The translations under genes were made by a program, and so were the position numbers. 64,000 nt of DNA from Porphyromonadaceae bacterium UBA7207 (GTDB lineage Bacteria; Bacteroidota; Bacteroidia; Bacteroidales; Muribaculaceae): positions 1 to 64,000 of the forward strand of contig DKUJ01000041.1 in NCBI GenBank assembly GCA_002490635.1. The letters run 5' to 3'. Below the pieces are notes generated by a model. The model saw only the letters and a list, made by a program, of their open reading frames with translations, was not told where the DNA came from and searched no databases. Shown here in pieces: positions 27,257-34,568 of the stretch (its first letter is position 1; every line of letters starts with the position of its first letter).

Positions 27257-29459
27257 CGCCGGCCGGGAGTTTATCGACAGCCTGCTGGCCAGGATGACCC
27301 TCGACGAGAAAATCGGACAGATGAATCTACCCGTAGGCGCCGACATCGTTACAGGCGATATCATGAACTCCGACATCGGAGCCGACATAGCCGCCGGACG
27401 GGTAGGAGGCGTGTTCAACATGAAAGGCTGTGGCAAAATCCGCGAATACCAGCGTATCGCCGTGGAGAACAGCCGCCTTGGCATACCTCTTATTTTCGGC
27501 ATGGATGTGGTGCACGGCTATGAGACCGTATTCCCCATTCCTCTGGCGCTTTCCTGCTCATGGGATATGGACGCCATCGAGGAGAGTGCCAGGATAGCGG
27601 CTTCCGAGGCTTCCGCAGCAGGCATATGCTGGACATTCAGCCCCATGGTCGACATAAGCCGCGAACCACGTTGGGGGCGTGTCGCCGAGGGTGCCGGCGA
27701 GGACCCGCGCCTTGGTGCGGAGATCGCCCGCGCCATGGTGCGCGGATACCAGGGGCGCAATATGGAGGCCGACGACGAGATAATGGCCTGTGTGAAGCAT
27801 TTCGCACTGTACGGCGCTCCAGAAGGTGGCCGCGACTACAACACCGTGGACATGAGCCGGCAGAGAATGTTCAACGAATATTTCGAGCCTTACAAGGCTG
27901 CTGCTGAAGAAGGTGCTGGCAGCTTCATGACATCTTTCAATGTTGTAGACGGCATTCCCGCCAGCGGAAACCGCTGGCTGTTCACCGATGTGCTCCGCGA
28001 CCTCTGGGGCTTCGACGGTTTCGTAGTCACCGACTATGCCGCAATCAACGAGATGATGGTACACGGCCTGGGCGGACCCGACGATGTGTCGAAAATGGCC
28101 GTCGACGCCGGTGTGGACATGGACATGGCCGGTGGTTCCTATCTGGCTACATTGAAGAATCTTGTAGCCTCCGGAAAAGTCAGCGAGGAGCAGATCGACA
28201 CCGCCGTTCGCCGCATTCTCGAGGCGAAATACCGTCTGGGGCTTTTCGACAATCCATATAAATATATAAATCCCGAACGCGAGGCCACCCAAATCTACAC
28301 TCAGGCCAACCGTGAGGCAGCACGCCGTATCGCCGCCGAGACATTCGTTCTGCTTAAGAACAACGGCAATCTGCTACCCTTGTCGGCCGACGGTAAAATC
28401 GCTCTGATAGGTCCTCTGGCCGATGCCGCCACCCATATGCAGGGTATGTGGAGTGTAGCTGCCGTTCCTGGCCGCAACCGTAGCCTCCGCACGGCATTTG
28501 CCGAAGCCATGGCCGACAGCAGCAGGCTTTTCTATGCCAAAGGCGCCAATCTCTACGGCGATGCTGAGATGGAGGCAGGTGCAAGCATGGCCAACTGCAT
28601 CCGCGACCCGCGTCCGGCCGGCGAGCTTGTGGCCGAGGCTCTGGCGGTGGCCGAAAAGGCCGATGTGATTGTGGCTGCACTTGGCGAAGGAGCCGAGAGC
28701 AGTGGCGAAAGCGCCTCGCGTGCGTTTCTCCAGCTTCCCGGGAACCAGATGGAGCTTCTCAAGGCTCTGGTGGCCACCGGAAAGCCCGTGGTGCTGCTGA
28801 ACTTCTCCGGTCGCCCCACGGTGATGACCTATGAGGCCGAGAACGTTCCTGCCGTGATGAACGTGTGGTATGCCGGCAGCGAAGGTGCCGATGCTATTGC
28901 CGATGTGGTTTTCGGCAAGGTGTCGCCTTCGGGCAAACTCACCGCGTCGATGCCACGAAGTGTGGGGCAGATTCCGCTGTACTACAACCATCTCAATACC
29001 GGACGGCCACGTTCCGACGGCCCTGCCGTGTTCGAAAAATACCGTAGCAACTATCTCGACAGCCCGGTGACTCCTCTTTTCCCGTTCGGATACGGCCTGA
29101 GCTACACGACTTTCGCCTATGGTCCGATGAAACTGTCGTCGGCGGCAATGGCTCCCGATGGCAGCGTGGTGGTGAGTGTGCCTGTTGCCAATAACGGCAG
29201 CAGGGCGGCCGCCGAGGTGGTGCAGCTCTATGTCCGCGACCTTGTGGCATCCATGTCCCGACCGGTGAAAGAACTAAAGCATTTCGAGAGGGTGGAGCTG
29301 CAGCCGGGGGAGACGAAGACTGTATCGTTCACCATCACACCCGCCGACCTCAGCTTCTACAATTCCAATCTTGAGTTTGTGCTCGAGCCCGGAGAGTTCG
29401 ACATAATGGTCGGCCCGTCGAGTGCTGAAGTGCAGACGGCAAGACTCACCGTGCGATAG
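27189..29459 (+). CDS. bglX: GH3 beta-glucosidase, second copy (BglX-type)
   Basis: The ATG at 27189 starts a signal peptide (MKLRKTATTIALSLSLALSA), giving 756 residues; it overlaps the previous GH3 gene by 68 nt in another frame. The BglX layout is clear: MTLDEKIGQMNL near 34, FGMDVVHGYETVFPIPLALS near 102, SPMVDISREPRWGRVAEGAG near 150, and nucleophile D282 in VVTDYAAINEM. The alpha/beta sandwich and a C-terminal fibronectin III-like domain (FPFGYGLSYTTFAYG near 630) complete it. It is only distantly similar to the first GH3, so the two probably differ in linkage or chain-length preference. It ends the operon. Confidence 0.93.
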   Translation: MKLRKTATTIALSLSLALSAADNAGREFIDSLLARMTLDEKIGQMNLPVGADIVTGDIMNSDIGADIAAGRVGGVFNMKGCGKIREYQRIAVENSRLGIPLIFGMDVVHGYETVFPIPLALSCSWDMDAIEESARIAASEASAAGICWTFSPMVDISREPRWGRVAEGAGEDPRLGAEIARAMVRGYQGRNMEADDEIMACVKHFALYGAPEGGRDYNTVDMSRQRMFNEYFEPYKAAAEEGAGSFMTSFNVVDGIPASGNRWLFTDVLRDLWGFDGFVVTDYAAINEMMVHGLGGPDDVSKMAVDAGVDMDMAGGSYLATLKNLVASGKVSEEQIDTAVRRILEAKYRLGLFDNPYKYINPEREATQIYTQANREAARRIAAETFVLLKNNGNLLPLSADGKIALIGPLADAATHMQGMWSVAAVPGRNRSLRTAFAEAMADSSRLFYAKGANLYGDAEMEAGASMANCIRDPRPAGELVAEALAVAEKADVIVAALGEGAESSGESASRAFLQLPGNQMELLKALVATGKPVVLLNFSGRPTVMTYEAENVPAVMNVWYAGSEGADAIADVVFGKVSPSGKLTASMPRSVGQIPLYYNHLNTGRPRSDGPAVFEKYRSNYLDSPVTPLFPFGYGLSYTTFAYGPMKLSSAAMAPDGSVVVSVPVANNGSRAAAEVVQLYVRDLVASMSRPVKELKHFERVELQPGETKTVSFTITPADLSFYNSNLEFVLEPGEFDIMVGPSSAEVQTARLTVR

Positions 29460-29486
29460 CACCGGGACTCGTAATATATAGTCGGT

Positions 29487-29555
29487 CCCGCTCCACACCG
29501 GCAGCGCAGGCACAGGAGGTTCGCATATCAGCCAGCGCAGCAAGTGTGGAGCGGG
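29487..29555 (+). terminator. Long-loop inverted repeat after the PUL
   Basis: Positions 29487-29498 and 29544-29555 are exact 12-bp reverse complements (13 with the next pair) separated by 45 nt. The right arm is followed by ATTGATTTTA. It starts 27 nt past the stop of the last GH3 gene, so it probably ends the operon, although the loop is long for a simple terminator. Confidence 0.45.
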
Positions 29556-29627
29556 ATTGATTTTACATCTGCAATAATCACATAATCAGAAGTATATGCC
29601 GATGACGAAATTTTTTTTGAAATTTTG

Positions 29628-29659
29628 TTTGCACGGCTGAAGTTTTGTTAGTAATTTTG
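29628..29659 (+). promoter_or_regulatory. Promoter of the tRNA-Met gene
   Basis: TTTG (29628-29631), 20 nt and TAATTTTG (29652-29659) match the consensus perfectly, 12 nt upstream of the mature tRNA. Confidence 0.85.
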
Positions 29660-29670
29660 CACCTGCAAAC

Positions 29671-29747
29671 GGCGGGATAGCTCAGTTGGTTAGAGCGTCG
29701 GATTCATAACCCGGAGGTCACGAGTTCAATTCTCGTTCCCGCCACCA
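29671..29747 (+). tRNA. tRNA-Met (CAU), elongator type
   Basis: A complete 77-nt cloverleaf including an encoded CCA end. The acceptor stem GGCGGGA/TCCCGCC pairs fully, as do the D stem GCTC/GAGC and T stem ACGAG/CTCGT. The anticodon loop is TTCATAA. The first acceptor pair is G-C, unlike initiator tRNA. The anticodon stem has a U-G pair at 27-43 and an A/C mismatch at 31-39. A lysidine-modified tRNA-Ile with the same encoded anticodon is the alternative, less likely given the elongator-Met-like D and variable loops. Confidence 0.93.
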
Positions 29748-29770
29748 CTATTACTTCTGCTGCAAAGCTT

Positions 29771-29803
29771 AAAGCCGATTAGCATATGCTTTTCGGCTTT
29801 TTT
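29771..29803 (+). terminator. Rho-independent terminator of the tRNA gene
   Basis: AAAGCCGA (29771-29778) pairs with TCGGCTTT (29793-29800), with an inner AGCATATGCT palindrome, and a T-run continues to 29803. It lies 24 nt after the tRNA. Any pyrK start codon inside it (29786) is therefore unlikely. Confidence 0.8.
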
Positions 29804-29815
29804 CTTATTTCCGTT

Positions 29816-30574
29816 ATGCCAAAGAAAGAGATACTCCACCTACAGGTCGATGCCAACGAACGGTTGCGCGCCGACCTGCATCTGCTGCGTATGCGCCGCA
29901 CAGATGGCCAGCCCATGCCGCCTATGCCTGCCGGCAACTTCGTGCAAGTGCGTCCGCCGCAGAATGCCACCACTCTTAACCGCCCCATATCGGTGTGCGA
30001 CTGCTATGCCGACAATCTCGAACTGCTCGTGCGCCGTGCGGGAGCCGGCACCGATGCCATGTGCGATGCTCAGAGCGGCACGATGATTACTGTTATCGGC
30101 CCCATGGGCAACACTTTCTCCACCACAGCCACGGCACCACTGCTCGTTGGCGGTGGCGTGGGAATAGCCCCGATTTTCGCACTGGCCAAGGCTTATGCCG
30201 GAAAAGGCATATGCCCTGAGGTGGTGTTCGGGGAACGTACGGCACCGGCACAACAGATTGTGACGAAGCTGGAAAAGGTGGCGCGTGTGCACATCTGCAC
30301 CGACGACGGAAGTGAAGGCTTCCATGGCCTGGTTACGGATTCGCCTGCATGGAACGGCAGTTTCGACATGGTGCATACCTGCGGCCCGCTGCCCATGATG
30401 AAAGCAGTGGCGGCAAAGGCTGCCGCAGCAGGCATTTCCTGCGAGGTGTCGTTGGAAAATAGAATGGCTTGCGGCATAGGTGCTTGTCTGTGCTGCGTGG
30501 AGGATACAACCGACGGTCGCCGATGCGTTTGCACCCATGGCCCCGTGTTTAATACCAAAGAACTGACATGGTGA
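29816..30574 (+). CDS. pyrK: Dihydroorotate dehydrogenase electron-transfer subunit PyrK
   Basis: The ATG at 29816 lies after the tRNA terminator and gives 252 residues, the usual length. An FAD-binding barrel is marked by LNRPISVCD near 54-62. The NAD-binding half has LLVGGGVGIAPIFALAKAY near 109-127 and the conserved TCGPLPMM near 188. The [2Fe-2S] cluster is carried by C219, C224, C227 and C239 or C237 in the CGIGACLCC...CVCTHGPVF region. It passes electrons from PyrD to NAD in pyrimidine synthesis. Its reading frame overlaps pyrD by 7 nt (ATGGTGA). Confidence 0.95.
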   Translation: MPKKEILHLQVDANERLRADLHLLRMRRTDGQPMPPMPAGNFVQVRPPQNATTLNRPISVCDCYADNLELLVRRAGAGTDAMCDAQSGTMITVIGPMGNTFSTTATAPLLVGGGVGIAPIFALAKAYAGKGICPEVVFGERTAPAQQIVTKLEKVARVHICTDDGSEGFHGLVTDSPAWNGSFDMVHTCGPLPMMKAVAAKAAAAGISCEVSLENRMACGIGACLCCVEDTTDGRRCVCTHGPVFNTKELTW

Positions 30575-31476
30575 ATCTTACTACCGACCTCGGGGCAGGG
30601 CTCGTGCTTGCCAACCCTGTTCTCACAGCTTCCGGAACCTTCGGCTACGGCAGCGAATACGCCGATTTTGTCGAACTTGACCGGCTGGGCGGAATTATCG
30701 TAAAAGGCACTACTCTCGAGCCACGCGAAGGCAATCCCGGACCGCGAATGGCGGAAACCCCAGGCGGCATGCTGAACGCCGTAGGACTGCAGAACAAGGG
30801 AGTTGACTATTTCGTGGAACATATTTATCCGCAGACATCCTCTTTCGGCACGCAGGTTATCGTGAACGTGTCGGGCGCCTCTGTGGATGCCTATGTCGAA
30901 GCCGCCAGCCGCCTGGTGCCGCTGGAAGATATCAAGGCCATAGAACTGAATATATCCTGCCCGAACGTGAAGCAGGGCGGTATGGCCTTCGGCACCACAT
31001 GTGAGGGCGCGGCGCAGGTAACTGCCGCCGTGCGCAAGGTCTGGCCCCGACATCTGATGGTCAAGCTTTCGCCAAACGTGACATCCATAGCCGACATCGC
31101 CCGTGCCGTTGAGGAACAGGGCGCCGACAGTGTGTCGCTCATCAACACTCTGCTTGGCATGGCCGTGGATGTGGAACACCGCAGGGCAGCCCTTTCCACC
31201 ATAACAGGTGGACTTTCGGGTCCGGCAGTGCGGCCGGTGGCAGTGCGCATGGTGTGGCAGGTGGCAAAAGCCGTGGGCATTCCCGTTGTGGGACTCGGAG
31301 GAATCGCCTGCGTGCGCGATGCCCTGGAATTCATCATGGCAGGCGCATCGGCAGTGCAGATCGGCACGGCAAACTTTATCGACCCCGCAGTGTCGCAGAA
31401 GGTTGTGGAAGGTCTGGAAGCCTATTGCCGCGACCACGGGCTTGCATCCCTGGAGCCGATCCGCGGCATTATCTGA
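30568..31476 (+). CDS. pyrD: Dihydroorotate dehydrogenase catalytic subunit (class 1B)
   Basis: The 302-residue TIM-barrel enzyme oxidises dihydroorotate to orotate with FMN. Seen are LTASGTFGYGSEY near 19, GGIIVKGTTLEPREGNPGPR near 41, and the family 1 active-site Cys131 in ELNISCPNVKQGG. FMN-phosphate motifs follow: VVGLGGI near 240 and AGASAVQIGTANF near 258. The coupling to pyrK by overlapping codons confirms the NAD-linked 1B class, in which the pair forms a heterotetramer in the cytoplasm. Confidence 0.96.
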   Translation: MVNLTTDLGAGLVLANPVLTASGTFGYGSEYADFVELDRLGGIIVKGTTLEPREGNPGPRMAETPGGMLNAVGLQNKGVDYFVEHIYPQTSSFGTQVIVNVSGASVDAYVEAASRLVPLEDIKAIELNISCPNVKQGGMAFGTTCEGAAQVTAAVRKVWPRHLMVKLSPNVTSIADIARAVEEQGADSVSLINTLLGMAVDVEHRRAALSTITGGLSGPAVRPVAVRMVWQVAKAVGIPVVGLGGIACVRDALEFIMAGASAVQIGTANFIDPAVSQKVVEGLEAYCRDHGLASLEPIRGII

Positions 31477-31485
31477 TTATTTTGT

Positions 31486-31493
31486 TAACTTTG
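31486..31493 (+). promoter_or_regulatory. Candidate -7 box for yqeY-serS
   Basis: TAACTTTG matches TAnnTTTG 27 nt upstream of the ATG at 31521. No clear -33 box. Confidence 0.45.
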
Positions 31494-31520
31494 CGGATTG
31501 GAAACCAAACAAAACAACAT

Positions 31521-31973
31521 ATGGCAATAACCCAGCAAATAGATGCCGACATCAAGTCGGCGATGCTCGCCAAAGACCGCCTGCGCCTCCAGGCTCTCAG
31601 AGGTATCAAAAAGGAATTTCTCGAAGCGAAGTCCGCTCCGGGAAGCAATGGCGAACTTTCCGACGCCGACGCCATGAAAATTCTCACCAAGATGGCGAAA
31701 CAGCGCCGAGAGAGCGCACGTATCTACAGTGAACAGCAGCGCCCCGAACTGGCCGACACCGAACTGGCCGAACTGGGAGTGATAGAGACATATCTGCCCA
31801 AAGCACTTTCCGACGAGGAGCTGACCGCCGAGATAGAGAAAATTATCGCAGCCACAGGCGCTGCTTCAATGGCCGACATGGGCAAGGTTATGGGGGCTGC
31901 CGCCAAAGCCCTCGCCGGACGTGCCGAAGGAAAAGCCATTTCCGACAAAGTGCGTGCGATGCTCGCCAAATAA
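31521..31973 (+). CDS. GatB/YqeY-domain protein
   Basis: The 150-residue cytoplasmic protein matches the YqeY family throughout: an N-terminal helix MAITQQIDADIKSAMLAKDR, RLQALRGIKKEF near 22, the central MAKQRRESARIYSEQQRPEL segment near 58, LPKALSDEELTAEIEKIIAA near 87, and the closing DMGKVMGAAAKALAGRAEGK near 118. YqeY is related to the tRNA-recruiting tail domain of the GatB amidotransferase subunit, but as a stand-alone protein its role is not settled. Its position 11 nt before serS suggests a link to tRNA charging, which is inference. Confidence 0.9.
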   Translation: MAITQQIDADIKSAMLAKDRLRLQALRGIKKEFLEAKSAPGSNGELSDADAMKILTKMAKQRRESARIYSEQQRPELADTELAELGVIETYLPKALSDEELTAEIEKIIAATGAASMADMGKVMGAAAKALAGRAEGKAISDKVRAMLAK

Positions 31974-31984
31974 TATCCACTATA

Positions 31985-33256
31985 ATGCTAACACTGCAAC
32001 AGATCAAAGCCGACCCCCATTTCGTTGTGGAGCGTCTGGCTGTAAAAGGATTCGATGGCGCGAAACCGGTGGCAAGAGTGATTGCCCTGGACGATATGCG
32101 GCGCCAGCTCCAGCTTAAGACCGACAACGCAGCCGCCGAGTTGCGCAAAATGGCCGACAGCATAGGCAAAGCCATGAAAGAAGGTCGCAAGGACGATGCC
32201 CAGAAGGCAAAGGACGAAGTGGCCGTTCTCAAAGAGGAGCAGAAAGCACTCGCCGAGGAACTTGCACGCACGGAAGAGGCAATCCGAAACGAACTTCTCA
32301 ACATACCCAATATCCCCTACAGCGGTGTTCCTGAAGGAAAGACCGCTGCCGACAACGTGGAGGAAGCACACGGCGGCGCTATGCCCCAGCTTCCTGCCGA
32401 TGCCATGCCCCATTGGGATCTGGCGAAGAAATACAACCTTATCGATTTCGATTTAGGTGTTAAAATCACCGGTGCCGGATTCCCTGTCTATGTAGGCAAG
32501 GGAGCCAAGCTGCAGCGTGCATTGATTCAGTTCTTCCTCGATCAGGCATCGGAAGCGGGTTATACCGAAATCCAGCCTCCCTATGTCGTTAACGAGGCTT
32601 CGGGCTACGGCACAGGTCAGCTTCCCGACAAGGAAGGACAGATGTATTTTGTCGGCGCCGACAAGCTGTATCTCATCCCAACCGCCGAGGTGCCTGTAAC
32701 CAACCTCTACCGCGATGTGATTATTCCGTCCGAGCGTCTGCCAATCATGAACTGCGCATACAGCGCATGCTTCCGACGCGAAGCCGGAAGCTATGGCAAG
32801 GATGTGCGCGGCCTCAACCGCCTTCACCAGTTCGACAAGGTCGAGATTGTACGCATCGAGAAGCCCGAGAACAGCTATGCCGCGCTTGAGGAAATGAAAG
32901 CCCATGTGCAGGGCCTTCTGGAGAAACTCGGACTTCCCTGGCATATCCTGCGTCTTTGCGGTGGCGACATGAGCTTCACCTCGGCCATAACATTCGATTT
33001 CGAGGTGTATTCGGCAGCCCAGCAGCGCTGGCTGGAAGTATCCAGTGTGTCCAATTTCGAGACATACCAGGCCAACCGCCTCAAATGCCGCTATCGTGGC
33101 GATGACAAGAAGACTCATCTGTGCCATACACTGAACGGGTCGGCACTCGCTCTGCCTCGCATCATGGCCGCCTTGCTGGAGAACAACCAGACTACGGAAG
33201 GAATAGTGGTGCCCGAATGCCTGCGGCGCTACACCGGCTTCGACATCATAGACTGA
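31985..33256 (+). CDS. serS: Seryl-tRNA synthetase
   Basis: The 423-residue class II synthetase has the N-terminal long antiparallel coiled coil (about 30-105) that grips the tRNA-Ser variable arm. The catalytic domain carries motif 1 near 190 (IQPPYVVNEASGYGTGQLP), motif 2 with ACFRREAGSYGKDVRGLNR near 260, and motif 3 with LNGSALALPRIMAALLEN near 380. It charges tRNA-Ser with serine and also supplies the substrate for selenocysteine where used. It ends at a strong hairpin facing the next convergent operon. Confidence 0.97.
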   Translation: MLTLQQIKADPHFVVERLAVKGFDGAKPVARVIALDDMRRQLQLKTDNAAAELRKMADSIGKAMKEGRKDDAQKAKDEVAVLKEEQKALAEELARTEEAIRNELLNIPNIPYSGVPEGKTAADNVEEAHGGAMPQLPADAMPHWDLAKKYNLIDFDLGVKITGAGFPVYVGKGAKLQRALIQFFLDQASEAGYTEIQPPYVVNEASGYGTGQLPDKEGQMYFVGADKLYLIPTAEVPVTNLYRDVIIPSERLPIMNCAYSACFRREAGSYGKDVRGLNRLHQFDKVEIVRIEKPENSYAALEEMKAHVQGLLEKLGLPWHILRLCGGDMSFTSAITFDFEVYSAAQQRWLEVSSVSNFETYQANRLKCRYRGDDKKTHLCHTLNGSALALPRIMAALLENNQTTEGIVVPECLRRYTGFDIID

Positions 33257-33272
33257 CAACAGTCACCCGGAA

Positions 33273-33321
33273 CGACAAAAAATCGGACGGAGCCACGCAG
33301 GCTCCGTCCGATTTTTTGTCG
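33273..33321. terminator. Perfect 22-bp bidirectional terminator (serS / rlmI)
   Basis: Arms 33273-33294 and 33300-33321 are exact reverse complements with an ACGCA loop. The AAAAAA and TTTTTT stretches within the arms supply U-runs in both directions, so it can end both the plus-strand serS unit and the minus-strand operon ending in rlmI at 33341. Confidence 0.9.
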
Positions 33322-33340
33322 TATCCAGTTATTGGTATCC

Positions 33341-34564
33341 TTATTCAACGTAGAGTACAAGACCTTTCAGGTATTCGCCTTCGGGATGGTAAATGTTCAC
33401 CGGATGGTCGGCAGGCTGGGTGAGCTGGTGGAGCACACGCACACGGCGGCCTGTAGAGGCGGCGGCGCTGAACACCGCCAGCCGGAACTGTTCGCGGCTC
33501 ACCGCCTGGGAGCATGAGAAGGTGAACAGGATTCCGCCGGGGGCTATCTTGGCTATTGCGCGCGCATTGAGCCTCCGGTAGCCCTGAAGGGCATTGTGGA
33601 GTGCGCTGCGGTGCTTGGCGAATGCCGGGGGATCCAGCAGGATAAGGTCGTAGCTGCCGGTTTCCATATTGTCGAGGAAACGGAACGCGTCCTCGGCGCT
33701 GCTGCGATGTGCTGCGCCTTCTGGGAAGTTGAGAGCCACGTTGGCGTCGGTGAGTGTGATGGCCTTGGCCGAGGAATCCACACTGGTCACTTCTTTGGCA
33801 CCGCCTGCGAGGGCATACACCGAGAATCCGCCTGTGTAGCAGAACATGTTCAGTACCTTGCGGTCGCGGCTGTAGTGTTTGAGAAGCTGTCTGTTGTCGC
33901 GCTGGTCCACGAAGAAGCCCGTTTTCTGGCCGCGTAGCCAGTCGATACGGAACGATAGTCCGTTCTCACGCGCGGTATCACCGTTGAAGCCGCCGATTAT
34001 GTAGTCGTTCTGCGGGTCGAGGTGAGCTTTGTATGGCAGGGTGGTTTCCGATTTGTAGTACACGCTTGTCAATCCGAGTTCTTTGAGCGCGATGAGTTCG
34101 GAGGCGATGATGTCGCGTGCGAAGTGCATGCCCGGTGAGTGTGCCTGGACAACGGCTGTGGAACAGTACACGTCCACCACCAGTCCCGGCAGGAAATCGC
34201 CTTCGCCATGTACCAGACGGAATGCGTCGGTCTGGGCCGATGGTAGCCCGAGAGCGCGGCGTAGGCTGTAAGCGGTGGCTATGCGGTTTCGGAAAAAGGT
34301 TTCGTCGATGTTTTCTGTGGCATCGAAAGTGAGCATGCGCACGGCAATGCTGCCTATCTGGAAGTGTCCAAGACCGATGGGGCGGCCGTCGGCGGCTTCC
34401 ACAGCCACCACTTCGCCCTCGTCGATTCCTTCGCCCTGCGAGGGCATTTGGCGCAGGGCGCCAGAAAAGACCCAGGGATGAAAGCGGTCCAGTGATTCTT
34501 CTTTTCCGCGTTTGAGAGAGAGGACGGCCAGGCCGTCGGCACGGCGTTCGATTTTGTGGGTCAT
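33341..34564 (-). CDS. rlmI: Class I SAM rRNA methyltransferase, RlmI-like
   Basis: The 407-residue protein has an N-terminal PUA domain (about 5-80, FHPWVFSGAL near 28) and a Rossmann methyltransferase domain. Motifs are VLNMFCYTGGFSVYALAGGA near 237 for SAM, SVDSSAKAI near 260, and the catalytic-loop LLDPPAFAK near 306; FTFSCSQAV near 350 carries a conserved Cys. The layout is that of 23S rRNA m5C1962 methyltransferase and relatives. It is the last gene of the long minus-strand run, starting 4 nt after rseP. Confidence 0.88.
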   Translation of the reverse strand: MTHKIERRADGLAVLSLKRGKEESLDRFHPWVFSGALRQMPSQGEGIDEGEVVAVEAADGRPIGLGHFQIGSIAVRMLTFDATENIDETFFRNRIATAYSLRRALGLPSAQTDAFRLVHGEGDFLPGLVVDVYCSTAVVQAHSPGMHFARDIIASELIALKELGLTSVYYKSETTLPYKAHLDPQNDYIIGGFNGDTARENGLSFRIDWLRGQKTGFFVDQRDNRQLLKHYSRDRKVLNMFCYTGGFSVYALAGGAKEVTSVDSSAKAITLTDANVALNFPEGAAHRSSAEDAFRFLDNMETGSYDLILLDPPAFAKHRSALHNALQGYRRLNARAIAKIAPGGILFTFSCSQAVSREQFRLAVFSAAASTGRRVRVLHQLTQPADHPVNIYHPEGEYLKGLVLYVE

Positions 34565-34568
34565 GGTG

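Noticed and set aside
29786..29815. Upstream start for pyrK
   Set aside because: The codon lies inside the tRNA terminator hairpin; the ATG at 29816 gives the normal PyrK N-terminus.
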